Origin: Thauera carbonicopians
GTDB taxonomy: Bacteria; Pseudomonadota; Gammaproteobacteria; Burkholderiales; Rhodocyclaceae
NCBI RefSeq assembly: GCF_025699485.1
Contig: NZ_JANUXN010000007.1
Span: 1 to 64,000 of the forward strand
Direction: 5' to 3'
DNA length: 64,000 nt
Shown here: one piece after another, positions 46,791 through 55,590 of the stretch
How the letters are laid out: every line of letters starts with the position of its first letter
Position numbering within the stretch: position 1 is the first letter of the stretch
The notes under the pieces: generated by a model
Told to the model about the DNA's origin: nothing
What the model saw: the letters and a program-made list of their open reading frames with translations, nothing else
The model's database searches: none
Made by a program: the position numbers and the translations under genes

Positions 46791-46824
46791 TCCGCCAGGC
46801 GTCTGCGCGGTCCCCTGGGCCTGG

Positions 46825-48783
46825 TCAGCAAGCCTCCTCCGCATCGGAGAGCAGGCCATGACCGCGCAGCTTGCGGTACAGCGTGGCACGCGCGATGCCG
46901 AGGGTCCGCGCGGTGGCCGAGATGTTGCCGTCGTGGCGCAGGAAGGCGGCGCGCACGGCTTCGGCTTCGGTCTGTTGCAATGTTGCCTTGCCGTCGAGGA
47001 GCGGGTCCGGCTCGTGGGCGGGCCGGGGTGTGGCCGGGGTTTCGGTCAGCTCTGCCGGCAGGTGGACGAGGTCGATGCTGCTTTCGGCCAGGGCGGCGCC
47101 CAGGCGTAGCACCTGCTGCAACTCGCGGATGTTGCCCGGCCAGTCGTGGCGGTGCAGGCAGTCGCGTGCGGCGGGGGTCAGCGCCAGTGTCGCGGGTGTG
47201 GCTTCGCGTGCCAGGAAGTGGTCGATGAGTGCGTCCAGGTCGCTGCGCTCCCGCAGTGCGGGCAGGGTGATGCGCAGGCCGTTGATGCGGTAATACAGGT
47301 CTTCGCGGAACTCGCCGCTGGCGACGCGTTGGGCAAGGTCGCGGTGGGTGGCGCAGATCACCGAACAGTCCAGCGCGATGCTGCGGGGGCTGCCCAGCCG
47401 CGTCAGCGTGCGCTCCTGCAGCACGCGCAGCAGGCGGGCCTGAAGTTCGAGCGGCATGTCGCCGATTTCGTCGAGGAACAGGGTGCCGCCATTGGCTTGC
47501 TCGAAGCGTCCGGCCATGCCGCCGCGCCGTGCGCCGGTGAAGGCGCCGTCGTCGTAGCCGAAGAGTTCGGACTCGATCAGGCCGGATGGGATCGCCGAGC
47601 AGTTGATGGCGACGAAGGGACCTGAGGCACGCGGACCGCCGTCGTGCAGGTGGCGCGCCAGGACTTCCTTGCCGGTACCGGTTTCACCGTTGATCAGCAC
47701 CGGAATGCCGCGGGCGAAGGCGCGTTCGGCCTGGTGGATGCGCAGGCTCAGTTTCGGGTCGGCCAGCATCGATGGCATGGAGGCGCGGGCCGTATGCGGC
47801 GCGCTGGCCACCCTGCCTGCCGTGGCCGGCCGTGGCGATGGCACGGCGATGGTGCGTGGGCGGGGGGCCTCGGCCAGGCTCACGTGGAGCAGCACTCCGT
47901 TATGGCAGTGCAGCGGGGCCGGCGTACGGCCATGCTTGCGCAGCATGTCGAGCAGCGGGCCCAGGCCGCACTGGAACACCGTTTGTGCGCATTGCTCGGC
48001 TCCCGGCAGCATGTCCAGCTCCAGCAACTGGCGCGCCAGTGGGTTGGCGCCGAGCAGGCGGCCGTCATGGGAGAGAGCGAGCAGGCCGCACATCGGTGTG
48101 TCGACGAGTTCCGCGCTGTAGTGGAGGCGCAGGCGAAGCGCACCCGGCAAGGCATTGACCATGCGGTTCTCGATCGCGCGCGCGGTGAGGGCGAGCGGTT
48201 CGAGAATGCCGATGGAAGGGGCGTGATGGTGGCGTGAGGCGTTCAGTACGCCGGCCACATCGCCGGAGGGGTCGAAGATCGGCACCGCGACGCAGGCGCA
48301 CATGTGTACTTCTTCGAGAAAGTGTTCTCCGCCGCGCACGATCACGGACCGCCGCTCTTCGAGCGCGCAGCCGGGGGCATTGGTGCCGATCAGGTTTTCA
48401 CTGAGGTTGAGCCCGGGGCGCAGCACGTTGGCGATGTCGCGCAGCGCCGGATGCTGTCCGCCCAGGGTCTTGACGATGGTGCCGCGGGCCTCCAGGCAGG
48501 CGATGACCCAATGGGCGTCGTCCAGCGCGGCGAACAGGCGCTGCAATTCGGGGGTGGCATGGTCGAGCAGCACGCGATGAGCGTCGTCCAGGCGGCGCTG
48601 CTGCGCCGCCGAAACCGGGTCGAACAGTATCCGGTCGTGCTCCCTGAGGCCGTACTCGAGCGAGCGTGACCAGGAGCGCTGCACCTCGTCCGCGACCAGA
48701 CCGGTGGGAATATCGCGACCTTCGCGCAGCAACCGGCGTGCATGCAGCACCTTGCTGTCGAAGTCCGTACGGACAAGCTCCAT
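46825..48783 (-). CDS. Sigma-54-dependent transcriptional activator, AcoR-like
   Basis: 652 residues from the ATG after GGAGGAG. A GAF-type sensor region spans about residues 60-210 (IACLEARGTIVKTLGGQHPA, ENLIGTNAPGCALEERRSV). The AAA+ domain has Walker A NGETGTGKEV (366-373) and the sigma-54 contact loop GAFTGA (413-418), with Walker B GGTLFLDEIGDMP. A Fis-type HTH ends the protein (AFLRHDGNISATARTLGIARATLY, given by its ends). The same layout is found in AcoR and in activators of alcohol oxidation genes. It lies between two channel genes with sigma-54-type promoters, which are its probable targets along with the alcohol dehydrogenase. Confidence 0.93.
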   Translation of the reverse strand: MELVRTDFDSKVLHARRLLREGRDIPTGLVADEVQRSWSRSLEYGLREHDRILFDPVSAAQQRRLDDAHRVLLDHATPELQRLFAALDDAHWVIACLEARGTIVKTLGGQHPALRDIANVLRPGLNLSENLIGTNAPGCALEERRSVIVRGGEHFLEEVHMCACVAVPIFDPSGDVAGVLNASRHHHAPSIGILEPLALTARAIENRMVNALPGALRLRLHYSAELVDTPMCGLLALSHDGRLLGANPLARQLLELDMLPGAEQCAQTVFQCGLGPLLDMLRKHGRTPAPLHCHNGVLLHVSLAEAPRPRTIAVPSPRPATAGRVASAPHTARASMPSMLADPKLSLRIHQAERAFARGIPVLINGETGTGKEVLARHLHDGGPRASGPFVAINCSAIPSGLIESELFGYDDGAFTGARRGGMAGRFEQANGGTLFLDEIGDMPLELQARLLRVLQERTLTRLGSPRSIALDCSVICATHRDLAQRVASGEFREDLYYRINGLRITLPALRERSDLDALIDHFLAREATPATLALTPAARDCLHRHDWPGNIRELQQVLRLGAALAESSIDLVHLPAELTETPATPRPAHEPDPLLDGKATLQQTEAEAVRAAFLRHDGNISATARTLGIARATLYRKLRGHGLLSDAEEAC

Positions 48784-48843
48784 GTCTCCTCCTGTGCCGG
48801 GGCTGCTGCGTTTCGATCCAGTGGCCGGAAGCAAGCTGGATTG

Positions 48844-48943
48844 AAACGATACAGTGCGTGCGCTCCATTGTTGTCCAGGTTGGCGGAAGTTGATTCAACC
48901 TATTGTTCTTGTTGGTTTTTATTTTCTTGGCACGGCTTCTGCA
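48844..48943 (+). promoter_or_regulatory. Sigma-54 promoter and upstream motif, channel copy 2 / alcohol dehydrogenase operon
   Basis: TGGCACG-GCTT-CTGCA (48928-48943) has GG and GC separated by exactly 10 bases and matches the sigma-54 consensus well. The motif GAAACGATACAGTGCGTG lies at 48844-48861, 84 bp upstream of the -24 element. It differs from the copy 1 motif at two positions. The activator gene starts 60 bases away in the other direction. Confidence 0.8.
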
Positions 48944-49035
48944 TCATTCGGTCCGTCTGCCCGGAGCGGTGGGTAGGCTGGCTCCGCGATGCTGGAAGGC
49001 GGCCGCCGAATATTACTACTATCGGAGACAAGAGT

Positions 49036-49947
49036 ATGAAGCCACTCGAGGGGGCGGCGCAGATGCGCCGAAACGGCTGGTGTGGGCTTGGCAGTGCGGT
49101 GGCGTTGTGTGCCGTGCTGGCAGCGCCGCAGGCACATGCGGTCGATGTGGATGCGGGCGACTACACAGCGCTGCCGGCCGGCACCAACCTGCTGATGGGG
49201 TACTACCAGTACGCGACCCGTGATGCGGCCTACGTGCGGGGACACAAGCAGGCCGGTGATCCGCGGCTGGATTCACACATCGGCATCCTGCGCGGCGTGC
49301 ATTTCACCGAGATCGGCGGCTTCATCGTCGATCCGCAGTTCCTGCTGCCGTTCGGCCGGCTCAAGGGCAAGGACGACCTGTCGGCGGCCGGCAGCGCCAG
49401 CGGCGTCGGTGACCTGATCCTGGCGGCGACGGTGTGGCTGGTGAACCGGCCGGAGACCGGCACCTATTTCGGCATCACGCCCTTCCTGTACGTTCCGACC
49501 GGCAAGTACGACAACGACGATGCGCTGAACATCGGCGAGAACCGGTGGAAGTTCGCGCTGCAGGCCGGCTTCATCACCAAGCTGACCGACAAGGTGACGC
49601 TCGACCTGGCGGGCGACGTCATGGTGTACGGCAAGAACGACAAGTTCGGCCCGACCCGGGAGACGATGAAGCAGAAGGCGTCGATGCAGTTCCAGGGCTA
49701 TCTGCGCTACCACATGTCGGACGCCTGGGACCTGCGCCTCGGCGTGTCGCACACGATCGGCGGCGAGACCGAGGTCGCCGGCGTGGACCAGGGCGATCGC
49801 CTGCGCACGACCAAGGTCAGCGTCGGCACCGGCTGGTTCCTCGCGCCGGACGTGCAACTGCTGGCCAGCTACGGCCGCGACGTGTCGGTGCGCAGCGGCC
49901 TGCGCGAGGACGACCGCCTGAACCTGCGTGTGCTGAAGGTTTTCTGA
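49036..49947 (+). CDS. Outer-membrane channel of the phenol meta-pathway (MetA) family, copy 2
   Basis: 303 residues, the same length as copy 1, with a signal peptide ending APQAHA. The first 34 residues differ from copy 1 at ten positions; the remainder is identical except Arg for Gln in FGRLKG. Nucleotide identity is also very high in the body but lower in the leader, and ends at the stop codon. This pattern suggests gene conversion after an older duplication. It stands first in a transcript with the quinohemoprotein alcohol dehydrogenase and aldehyde dehydrogenase, so the channel probably admits the alcohol substrate. Confidence 0.85.
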   Translation: MKPLEGAAQMRRNGWCGLGSAVALCAVLAAPQAHAVDVDAGDYTALPAGTNLLMGYYQYATRDAAYVRGHKQAGDPRLDSHIGILRGVHFTEIGGFIVDPQFLLPFGRLKGKDDLSAAGSASGVGDLILAATVWLVNRPETGTYFGITPFLYVPTGKYDNDDALNIGENRWKFALQAGFITKLTDKVTLDLAGDVMVYGKNDKFGPTRETMKQKASMQFQGYLRYHMSDAWDLRLGVSHTIGGETEVAGVDQGDRLRTTKVSVGTGWFLAPDVQLLASYGRDVSVRSGLREDDRLNLRVLKVF

Positions 49948-50035
49948 GCCATTACGAGCAGACAAGGGCGGTGCTCGTCCAAGGCGCTGCTGCAAAGTGC
50001 TGCACCAGGGAAATAAAAAAGGAAGGAGAGACAAC

Positions 50036-52111
50036 ATGTTGACGACGACATTTGCGCGCCAACGGGAGGACAGCGTCCCGCTGCGCAAGGGCATTCAAGG
50101 GGCGCTGCTCGGCCTGAGCTGCCTGGTTCTGAGTACCACGTCCTTCGCTGCCGGCGGCGAATGGCGCACGCATGGTTATGACGATGCCGGCACGCGCTTC
50201 AGCCCCCTGACCCAGATCACCCCGGACAATGCCAAGGAACTCGGCCTGGTCTGGTCCTACGACCTGAAGTCGTCGCGCGGCGTCGAAGCCACGCCGATCG
50301 TGGTCGATGGCGTGATGTACGTGACGGCGCCGTGGAGCGTCGTGCATGCGGTGGACGTGCGCAGCGGCGAGCGGCTGTGGACCTACGACCCCGAAGTACC
50401 GCGCGCGAAGGGCAAGGACGCATGTTGCGACGTGGTGAACCGCGGCGTGGCGGTGCATGAGGGCAAGGTCTTCGTCGGTTCGCTCGACGGCCGGCTGATC
50501 GCCCTCTATGCCAAGACCGGCAAGAAGCTGTGGGAGAGGAACACCCTGATCGACGACAGCAAGCCCTACACCATCACCGGGGCGCCGCGCGTCATCAAGG
50601 GCAAGGTCATCATTGGCAACGGCGGCGCGGAGCTTGGCGTGCGCGGCTACATCACCGCCTACGACGTCAACACCGGCGAGCAGGCCTGGCGCTGGTTCGC
50701 GGTGCCGGGCGATCCGGCGCTGCCGTTCGAGGATGCCTCGATGGAGGCGGCGGCCAAGACCTGGGATCCGGCCGGCAAGTACTGGGAAGCGGGCGGCGGC
50801 GGCACGGTGTGGAACTCGATGGTGTACGACGCCGAGCTGGACCTGATGTACATCGGTACCGGCAACCCCTCGCCGTGGTCGCACCGCAAGCGCAGCCCGG
50901 CCGGCGGTGACAACCTCTACACCGCTTCCATCGTCGCGCTGCGCCCGGACACCGGCGAGTACGTCTGGCACTACCAGCAGACGCCGGGGGACAACTGGGA
51001 TTACACCTCGACGCAGGATCTGATCCTGGCCGACATCGAGCTGGAGGGCAAGCCGCGCAAGGTCATCCTGCATGCGCCCAAGAACGGCTTCTTCTTCGTC
51101 GTCGACCGTACCGACGGCAAGTTCATCTCGGCGCAGAACTTCGTGCCGGTGAACTGGGCGACAGGCTACGATGAGAACGGCCGCCCGATCGAGAATCCGG
51201 CGGCGCGTGATCCGGACAAGCCCTTCGATACGGTTCCGGGCCCCTTCGGTGCGCACAACTGGCATTCGATGTCCTACAGCCCGCAGACGGGGCTGGCCTA
51301 CTTCCCGGCGCAGAACATCCCGCTGGTGCTGCAGGAGGACAAGAACTGGTCCTACAACCAGGCCCAGCCCGGCCAGGCGATGGCCGGCATCGGCTGGAAC
51401 CTGGGCTTGCTGGTCAATACCCGGCCGCCCACCAGCGAGCCTTTCGGCCGCCTGATCGCATGGGACCCGGTGCAGCAGAAGGAGGTATGGCGCAAGGAGC
51501 ACGTGTCGCCGTGGAACGGCGGCACCCTGGTGACGGCCGGCAACGTGGTGTTCCAGGGCACGGCGGACGCGCGCCTGCTGGCCTACGATGCGCGTGACGG
51601 CAAGGAGCTGTGGTCGGCGCCGATGGGCACCGGGGTGATCGCCGCGCCGGTGACCTACGAGGTGGATGGCAAGCAGTACGTGTCCATCGCGGTCGGCTGG
51701 GGCGGGGTGTATGGCAACTTCGCGCGGGCTTCGGAGCGGCGCACGCCGGGCACGGTGTACACCTTCGCCTTGGGCGGCAAGGCGGAGATGCCGCCCTTCG
51801 TCGAGTATCAGCTCAACAATCTGGTGTCGGGCGTCAAATACAACCCCGACGACGTTGCCGAAGGTACCGGGCTGTACGTGACGAACTGCGTCTTCTGCCA
51901 CGGCGTGCCGGGAGTGGACAAGGGCGGCGGCATTCCCAACCTCGGCTACTCGACCGCGGAAACCATCTCCCATCTCGATCAGTTCGTGTTCAAGGGACCG
52001 TTCATGCCGCGCGGCATGCCGGACTTCACCGGCAAGCTGACGCCCGAGCAGGTGGAGAAGATCAAGGCCTTCATCCTCGGCACCGCCGACGCGGTCCGGC
52101 CGAAGAACTGA
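50036..52111 (+). CDS. PQQ-dependent quinohemoprotein alcohol dehydrogenase (type II)
   Basis: 691 residues from an ATG after GGAAGGAG. A signal peptide ends near TSFAAG at residue 40. The PQQ propeller shows WRTHGYDDAGTRFSPL, the adjacent-cysteine disulfide Cys130-Cys131 (DACCDVV) and repeated W-motifs such as GKKLWERNTL and TGEYVWHYQQTPGDNWD. A C-terminal cytochrome c domain carries CVFCH (618-622) with a likely methionine ligand in MPRGMPDF. It oxidises primary alcohols in the periplasm, passing electrons to cytochrome or azurin. The family includes ethanol, butanol and tetrahydrofurfuryl alcohol dehydrogenases; which alcohol is used here is unknown. No pqq synthesis genes lie in the window. 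Confidence 0.94.
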   Translation: MLTTTFARQREDSVPLRKGIQGALLGLSCLVLSTTSFAAGGEWRTHGYDDAGTRFSPLTQITPDNAKELGLVWSYDLKSSRGVEATPIVVDGVMYVTAPWSVVHAVDVRSGERLWTYDPEVPRAKGKDACCDVVNRGVAVHEGKVFVGSLDGRLIALYAKTGKKLWERNTLIDDSKPYTITGAPRVIKGKVIIGNGGAELGVRGYITAYDVNTGEQAWRWFAVPGDPALPFEDASMEAAAKTWDPAGKYWEAGGGGTVWNSMVYDAELDLMYIGTGNPSPWSHRKRSPAGGDNLYTASIVALRPDTGEYVWHYQQTPGDNWDYTSTQDLILADIELEGKPRKVILHAPKNGFFFVVDRTDGKFISAQNFVPVNWATGYDENGRPIENPAARDPDKPFDTVPGPFGAHNWHSMSYSPQTGLAYFPAQNIPLVLQEDKNWSYNQAQPGQAMAGIGWNLGLLVNTRPPTSEPFGRLIAWDPVQQKEVWRKEHVSPWNGGTLVTAGNVVFQGTADARLLAYDARDGKELWSAPMGTGVIAAPVTYEVDGKQYVSIAVGWGGVYGNFARASERRTPGTVYTFALGGKAEMPPFVEYQLNNLVSGVKYNPDDVAEGTGLYVTNCVFCHGVPGVDKGGGIPNLGYSTAETISHLDQFVFKGPFMPRGMPDFTGKLTPEQVEKIKAFILGTADAVRPKN

Positions 52112-52144
52112 GCAGCAACGAGTCTGCTGGACAGGAGAGCAAAG

Positions 52145-53656
52145 ATGCAGGATTACGTAAATACGATGAAAACGCCGGTCACCGACGCCACCCGCTGCTT
52201 CGTGACCAAGCCGCAACGGATGCTGATCGGCGGCGCTTGGGTGGAGGCGAGCGACGGCGGCACGCTGGACGTGTTCGACCCGGCCACGGGCCAGGCCTTC
52301 GCCAAGGTGCCGGCCGGCGGCAAGGCCGACATCGACCGCGCCGTGGCCGCCGCGCGCCAGGCCTTCGACGGCGGCGACTGGGCGGTCATGCGCCCGGTCG
52401 ACCGCGAGCGCCTGCTGATGAAGCTGGCCGACCTGGTCGAAGCCAACGCCCAGGAACTGGCCGAGCTCGAAGCGCTGGACAACGGCAAGCCGGTGACGGT
52501 GGCGCGCTTCGCCGACGTCGCGCTGGTGGTCGATTCGCTGCGCTACATGGCCGGCTGGGCGACCAAGATCGGCGGCGAGACCATGCAGCCCTCGGTGCCG
52601 ATCATCCGCGAGCGCGAGTTCTGGGGCTTCACCCGGCGCGAACCGGTCGGCGTGGTCGGCGCCATCATCCCGTGGAACTTCCCGCTGCTGATGGCGGCGT
52701 GGAAGATGGGCCCGGCACTGGCCAGCGGCTGCACGATGGTGCTGAAGCCGGCCGAGGAGACGCCGCTGAGCGCGCTGCGCCTGGCCGAGCTGGTGCAGGA
52801 AGCGGGCTATCCGGCCGGCGTGTTCAACGTCGTCACCGGCCTGGGCCACACCGCCGGCGCGGCGCTGTCCTCGCACCCGCACATCGACAAGCTCGCCTTC
52901 ACCGGCTCGACCGAGATCGGCAAGCTGGTGGGCAAGGCCGCGCTCGACAACATGACGCGCATCTCGCTCGAGCTGGGCGGCAAGAGCCCGATGATCGTGC
53001 TCGACGACGCCGACGTCGACGCGGTGGCGGCCGGCGCGGCGCACGGCATCTTCTTCAACTCCGGCCAGGTGTGCACCGCCGGCTCGCGCCTGTTCGTGCA
53101 CAAGAAGAAGTTCGACCAGGTGGTCGAAGGGCTGTCGAACATCGCCGCCGGCATGAAGGTCGGCGCCGGGCTCGAGCCCGACACCCAGCTCGGCCCGCTG
53201 GTCTCGGCGGTGCAGCAGGAACGGGTGATGGGCTACATCCGCAGCGGCTTCGAAGAAGGGGCGCGTGCCGCGGTCGGCGGTGAAGCGGGTGCGGGCGGCG
53301 GCTACTTCGTCAAGCCGACGGTGCTGGTCGATGCGCGCGACGACATGCGGGTGGTGCGCGAGGAGATCTTCGGCCCGGTGGTGGTGGCGATGCCGTACGA
53401 CGACCTGGACGAAGTCGCCCGCCGCGCCAACGACACGCCCTACGGGCTGGCGGCGAGCATCTGGTCGAACGACCTGAGCCGGGTGCACCGGCTGATTCCG
53501 CGGATCAAGGCCGGCACGGTGTGGGTGAACTGCCATACGGTGCTGGACAACTCGATGCCGTTCGGCGGCTTCAAGCAGTCGGGCATCGGCCGCGAGATGG
53601 GACGCGCGGTGTTCGACCAATACACCGAACTCAAGTCGGTGCTGATGGCCTTGTGA
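52145..53656 (+). CDS. NAD-dependent aldehyde dehydrogenase
   Basis: 503 residues. Motifs: AIIPWNFPLLMAAWKMGPAL near residue 175, the coenzyme-site FTGSTEIGKLVGKAA near 252, glutamate motif SLELGGKSPMIV near 276, and nucleophile Cys in FNSGQVCTAGSRLFV near 310. It resembles phenylacetaldehyde dehydrogenases (FeaB/StyD) more than acetaldehyde ones, but assignment by eye is not firm. It follows the alcohol dehydrogenase by 33 bases and would complete alcohol to acid oxidation in the cytoplasm. A strong terminator follows. Confidence 0.92.
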   Translation: MQDYVNTMKTPVTDATRCFVTKPQRMLIGGAWVEASDGGTLDVFDPATGQAFAKVPAGGKADIDRAVAAARQAFDGGDWAVMRPVDRERLLMKLADLVEANAQELAELEALDNGKPVTVARFADVALVVDSLRYMAGWATKIGGETMQPSVPIIREREFWGFTRREPVGVVGAIIPWNFPLLMAAWKMGPALASGCTMVLKPAEETPLSALRLAELVQEAGYPAGVFNVVTGLGHTAGAALSSHPHIDKLAFTGSTEIGKLVGKAALDNMTRISLELGGKSPMIVLDDADVDAVAAGAAHGIFFNSGQVCTAGSRLFVHKKKFDQVVEGLSNIAAGMKVGAGLEPDTQLGPLVSAVQQERVMGYIRSGFEEGARAAVGGEAGAGGGYFVKPTVLVDARDDMRVVREEIFGPVVVAMPYDDLDEVARRANDTPYGLAASIWSNDLSRVHRLIPRIKAGTVWVNCHTVLDNSMPFGGFKQSGIGREMGRAVFDQYTELKSVLMAL

Positions 53657-53668
53657 TGCTGGCGGGGT

Positions 53669-53709
53669 CTGCCCGCGCCGCCTGGCCGGGGCGCGGGCAG
53701 GGTGTTTTC
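53669..53709 (+). terminator. Rho-independent terminator of the alcohol oxidation operon
   Basis: CTGCCCGCGCC and GGCGCGGGCAG form an 11-bp GC stem with a 10-base loop, then GGTGTTTTC. It begins 12 bases after the aldehyde dehydrogenase stop. Confidence 0.8.
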
Positions 53710-54562
53710 AGTATGGCCGGGGTGGGAAGAACAGCGCCAGCCAGGCGGCGAGGTTGAGTTCGGCTTCCTCGCGGATCGGGGCGATCACGCCCGCTTCGAT
53801 GTCGAGCAGTTTCCAGACCGCAGGATCGACGCGCTTCGCGGTCTGCTCGCTCGATTCGTCCAGCGTGTCGGCTTCGACGATGGCGCGCGCCAGGTTGAGC
53901 GTGGCTGCGTCGCCGGCGTGTTCGCCGCCCAGCTTCGGCAGGGTCTGGGTGCCGATGGCGCCGGCGAAGGCGCCCGGAACCCGCCATTGGTCCATCAGTG
54001 CCGCGCCCACTTCGGCGAAGTCACAGCCGACGATGCGGCGCTCCGCCAGGTGCAGCGCCTCGCCCGTCTGCACTGCGCTTTGCCGGGCGGCGTCGGCGAG
54101 CAGCGGGGCGGTCTGGAACATCACCAGATGGCCGATGTCGGCCAGCAGGCCGGTGACGAACATCCTCTCCAGGCCGGGGCGCCCGGTGTGCTGCGTGATC
54201 GTGCGCGAGGCCAGTGCGCACAGCACGCTGTCGCGCCAGAAACGCTTCATGTCCAGCCGGGCCGGGCGGATGCCGGCGAAGACCGCATGCATCGACATCG
54301 CCAGCACCAGGTCGTGCACCTGTTGCAGGCCGAGGGTCTGCACGGCATGCGTGACGCTGTCGATCTCGCCGCGACAGCCGTACATCGCGCTGTTGACCAG
54401 CCGCAGCAGGCGCGCGGTGAGTGCCGGGTCGGCCGACACCAGGCGCGAGACTTCGAATACCGACCCGGTGGGCGATTCCAGTTGCTCGCGGACACGCTCG
54501 TAGACGGTCGGCAGCGAGGTGAGTGCTTCGATCTGGCTGGCCAGTTCCTGGGCTGAATGCAT
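53708..54562 (-). CDS. HDOD-domain signalling protein
   Basis: 284 residues from the ATG after GGAGC. HDOD features are LTSLPTVYERVREQLESPTG near residue 15, VSADPALTARLLRLVNSAMYG near 42 and TGLLADIGHLVMFQTAPLL near 136. Unlike true HD phosphohydrolases the metal-binding HD pair is not evident. HDOD proteins take part in regulation and stress or motility signalling without a fixed activity. It is convergent with the aldehyde dehydrogenase gene and divergent from the next gene. No specific partner is apparent. Confidence 0.88.
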   Translation of the reverse strand: MHSAQELASQIEALTSLPTVYERVREQLESPTGSVFEVSRLVSADPALTARLLRLVNSAMYGCRGEIDSVTHAVQTLGLQQVHDLVLAMSMHAVFAGIRPARLDMKRFWRDSVLCALASRTITQHTGRPGLERMFVTGLLADIGHLVMFQTAPLLADAARQSAVQTGEALHLAERRIVGCDFAEVGAALMDQWRVPGAFAGAIGTQTLPKLGGEHAGDAATLNLARAIVEADTLDESSEQTAKRVDPAVWKLLDIEAGVIAPIREEAELNLAAWLALFFPPRPY

Positions 54563-54703
54563 GGGGTGCTCCGTGATGCGAGCGGCCATTATCCGCGATT
54601 GCCGGCAGATGAGGCGCCAAAGAACGGCTTGCGCGAGGGAAGTGTGCGGGCAGAATCACCCTGTGCCTCCCGGAAGCGTGGGCGATGTTGATAAGCTAGC
54701 GAG

Positions 54704-55558
54704 ATGAGAGCATTGAGCTGGAACATACAGTGGGGCCGCGGCGCCGATGGCGTGGTCGATCTCGAGCGGACCGCGGCGGCGATCCGTGACGCAGGCCCTC
54801 TCGACGTGATCTGCCTGCAGGAGGTCGCGTGCAATTTCGATGGCCTGCCGGGCGGCGCGGGGGAGGACGAAGTGGCGTTCTTCGCCGCTGCGTTCGAGGG
54901 CTACACGCCGGTGTTCGGCGCGGCGCTGGACGTGCCCGGCGCGAGAGGCGGGCGGGCGCTGTTCGGCAATCTGCTGCTGTCGCGGCTGCCGGTGGGGCAG
55001 GTGTTCCGCCACATGCTGCCGGCGCCGGCGGATGACAGCGTACCGTCGATGCAGCGGGCCTGCGTGGAAGCAGTGGTGGGTACCGCACGCGGACCGCTGC
55101 GCGTCATGACGACGCATCTGGAGTACTACTCGCAGCGGCAGCGCTGGGCACAGGTCGCCGCGTTGCGTGCGCTGCAGGCCGAGGCTGCCGGGCATGCGGC
55201 CGCACCGGCGCCGGCCAAGAATGGCGGCAGCGCCTGCTTTGCCGCCTGGCCGCGCCCGGCCTCGGCGATCCTGTGCGGTGACTTCAACTGCGAGCCGGGC
55301 TCGGACGAGCATGCCTCGATGCAGGCGGCGATCGCCGCGGGCGTGCCCGCATGGCGCGACGCCTGGCCGGTCTGCCGGCCTGGGCTGCCGCACCCGCCGA
55401 GCGTGGGCTTGCACGGCGCGGACTGGCCCGATCACGCCTTCTGCTGCGACTTCTTCTTCGTCAGCGCCGATCTGGCGCCGCGTGTGCGCGCGGTCGAGGT
55501 GCTGGCGGGAACCGCGGCCTCGGACCACCAGCCGGTGGTGCTGGAGCTGGCGGACTGA
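54704..55558 (+). CDS. Endonuclease/exonuclease/phosphatase (EEP) family protein
   Basis: 284 residues. The DNase I-like fold shows ALSWNIQWGRGADG at the start, VICLQEVACNF near residue 34, VMTTHLEYYSQRQRWAQ near 130, ILCGDFNCEPGSDE near 189 and the final SDHQPVVLEL. All the usual catalytic residues (Asn, Glu, His, Asp-Asn, Asp-His) are present. Substrates in this superfamily range from DNA to phospholipids and small phosphates; none can be chosen here. There is no signal peptide. It is alone between divergent and convergent neighbours. Confidence 0.88.
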   Translation: MRALSWNIQWGRGADGVVDLERTAAAIRDAGPLDVICLQEVACNFDGLPGGAGEDEVAFFAAAFEGYTPVFGAALDVPGARGGRALFGNLLLSRLPVGQVFRHMLPAPADDSVPSMQRACVEAVVGTARGPLRVMTTHLEYYSQRQRWAQVAALRALQAEAAGHAAAPAPAKNGGSACFAAWPRPASAILCGDFNCEPGSDEHASMQAAIAAGVPAWRDAWPVCRPGLPHPPSVGLHGADWPDHAFCCDFFFVSADLAPRVRAVEVLAGTAASDHQPVVLELAD

Positions 55559-55590
55559 GTTCCGGGCGGCGGTGCCGGCTGGGCGAAGGT

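Noticed and set aside
49952-53620. Long minus-strand open frame (about 1222 codons) opposite the alcohol and aldehyde dehydrogenase genes
   Set aside because: It spans two confidently assigned genes and their gap in antisense; composition is typical of GC-codon shadows.
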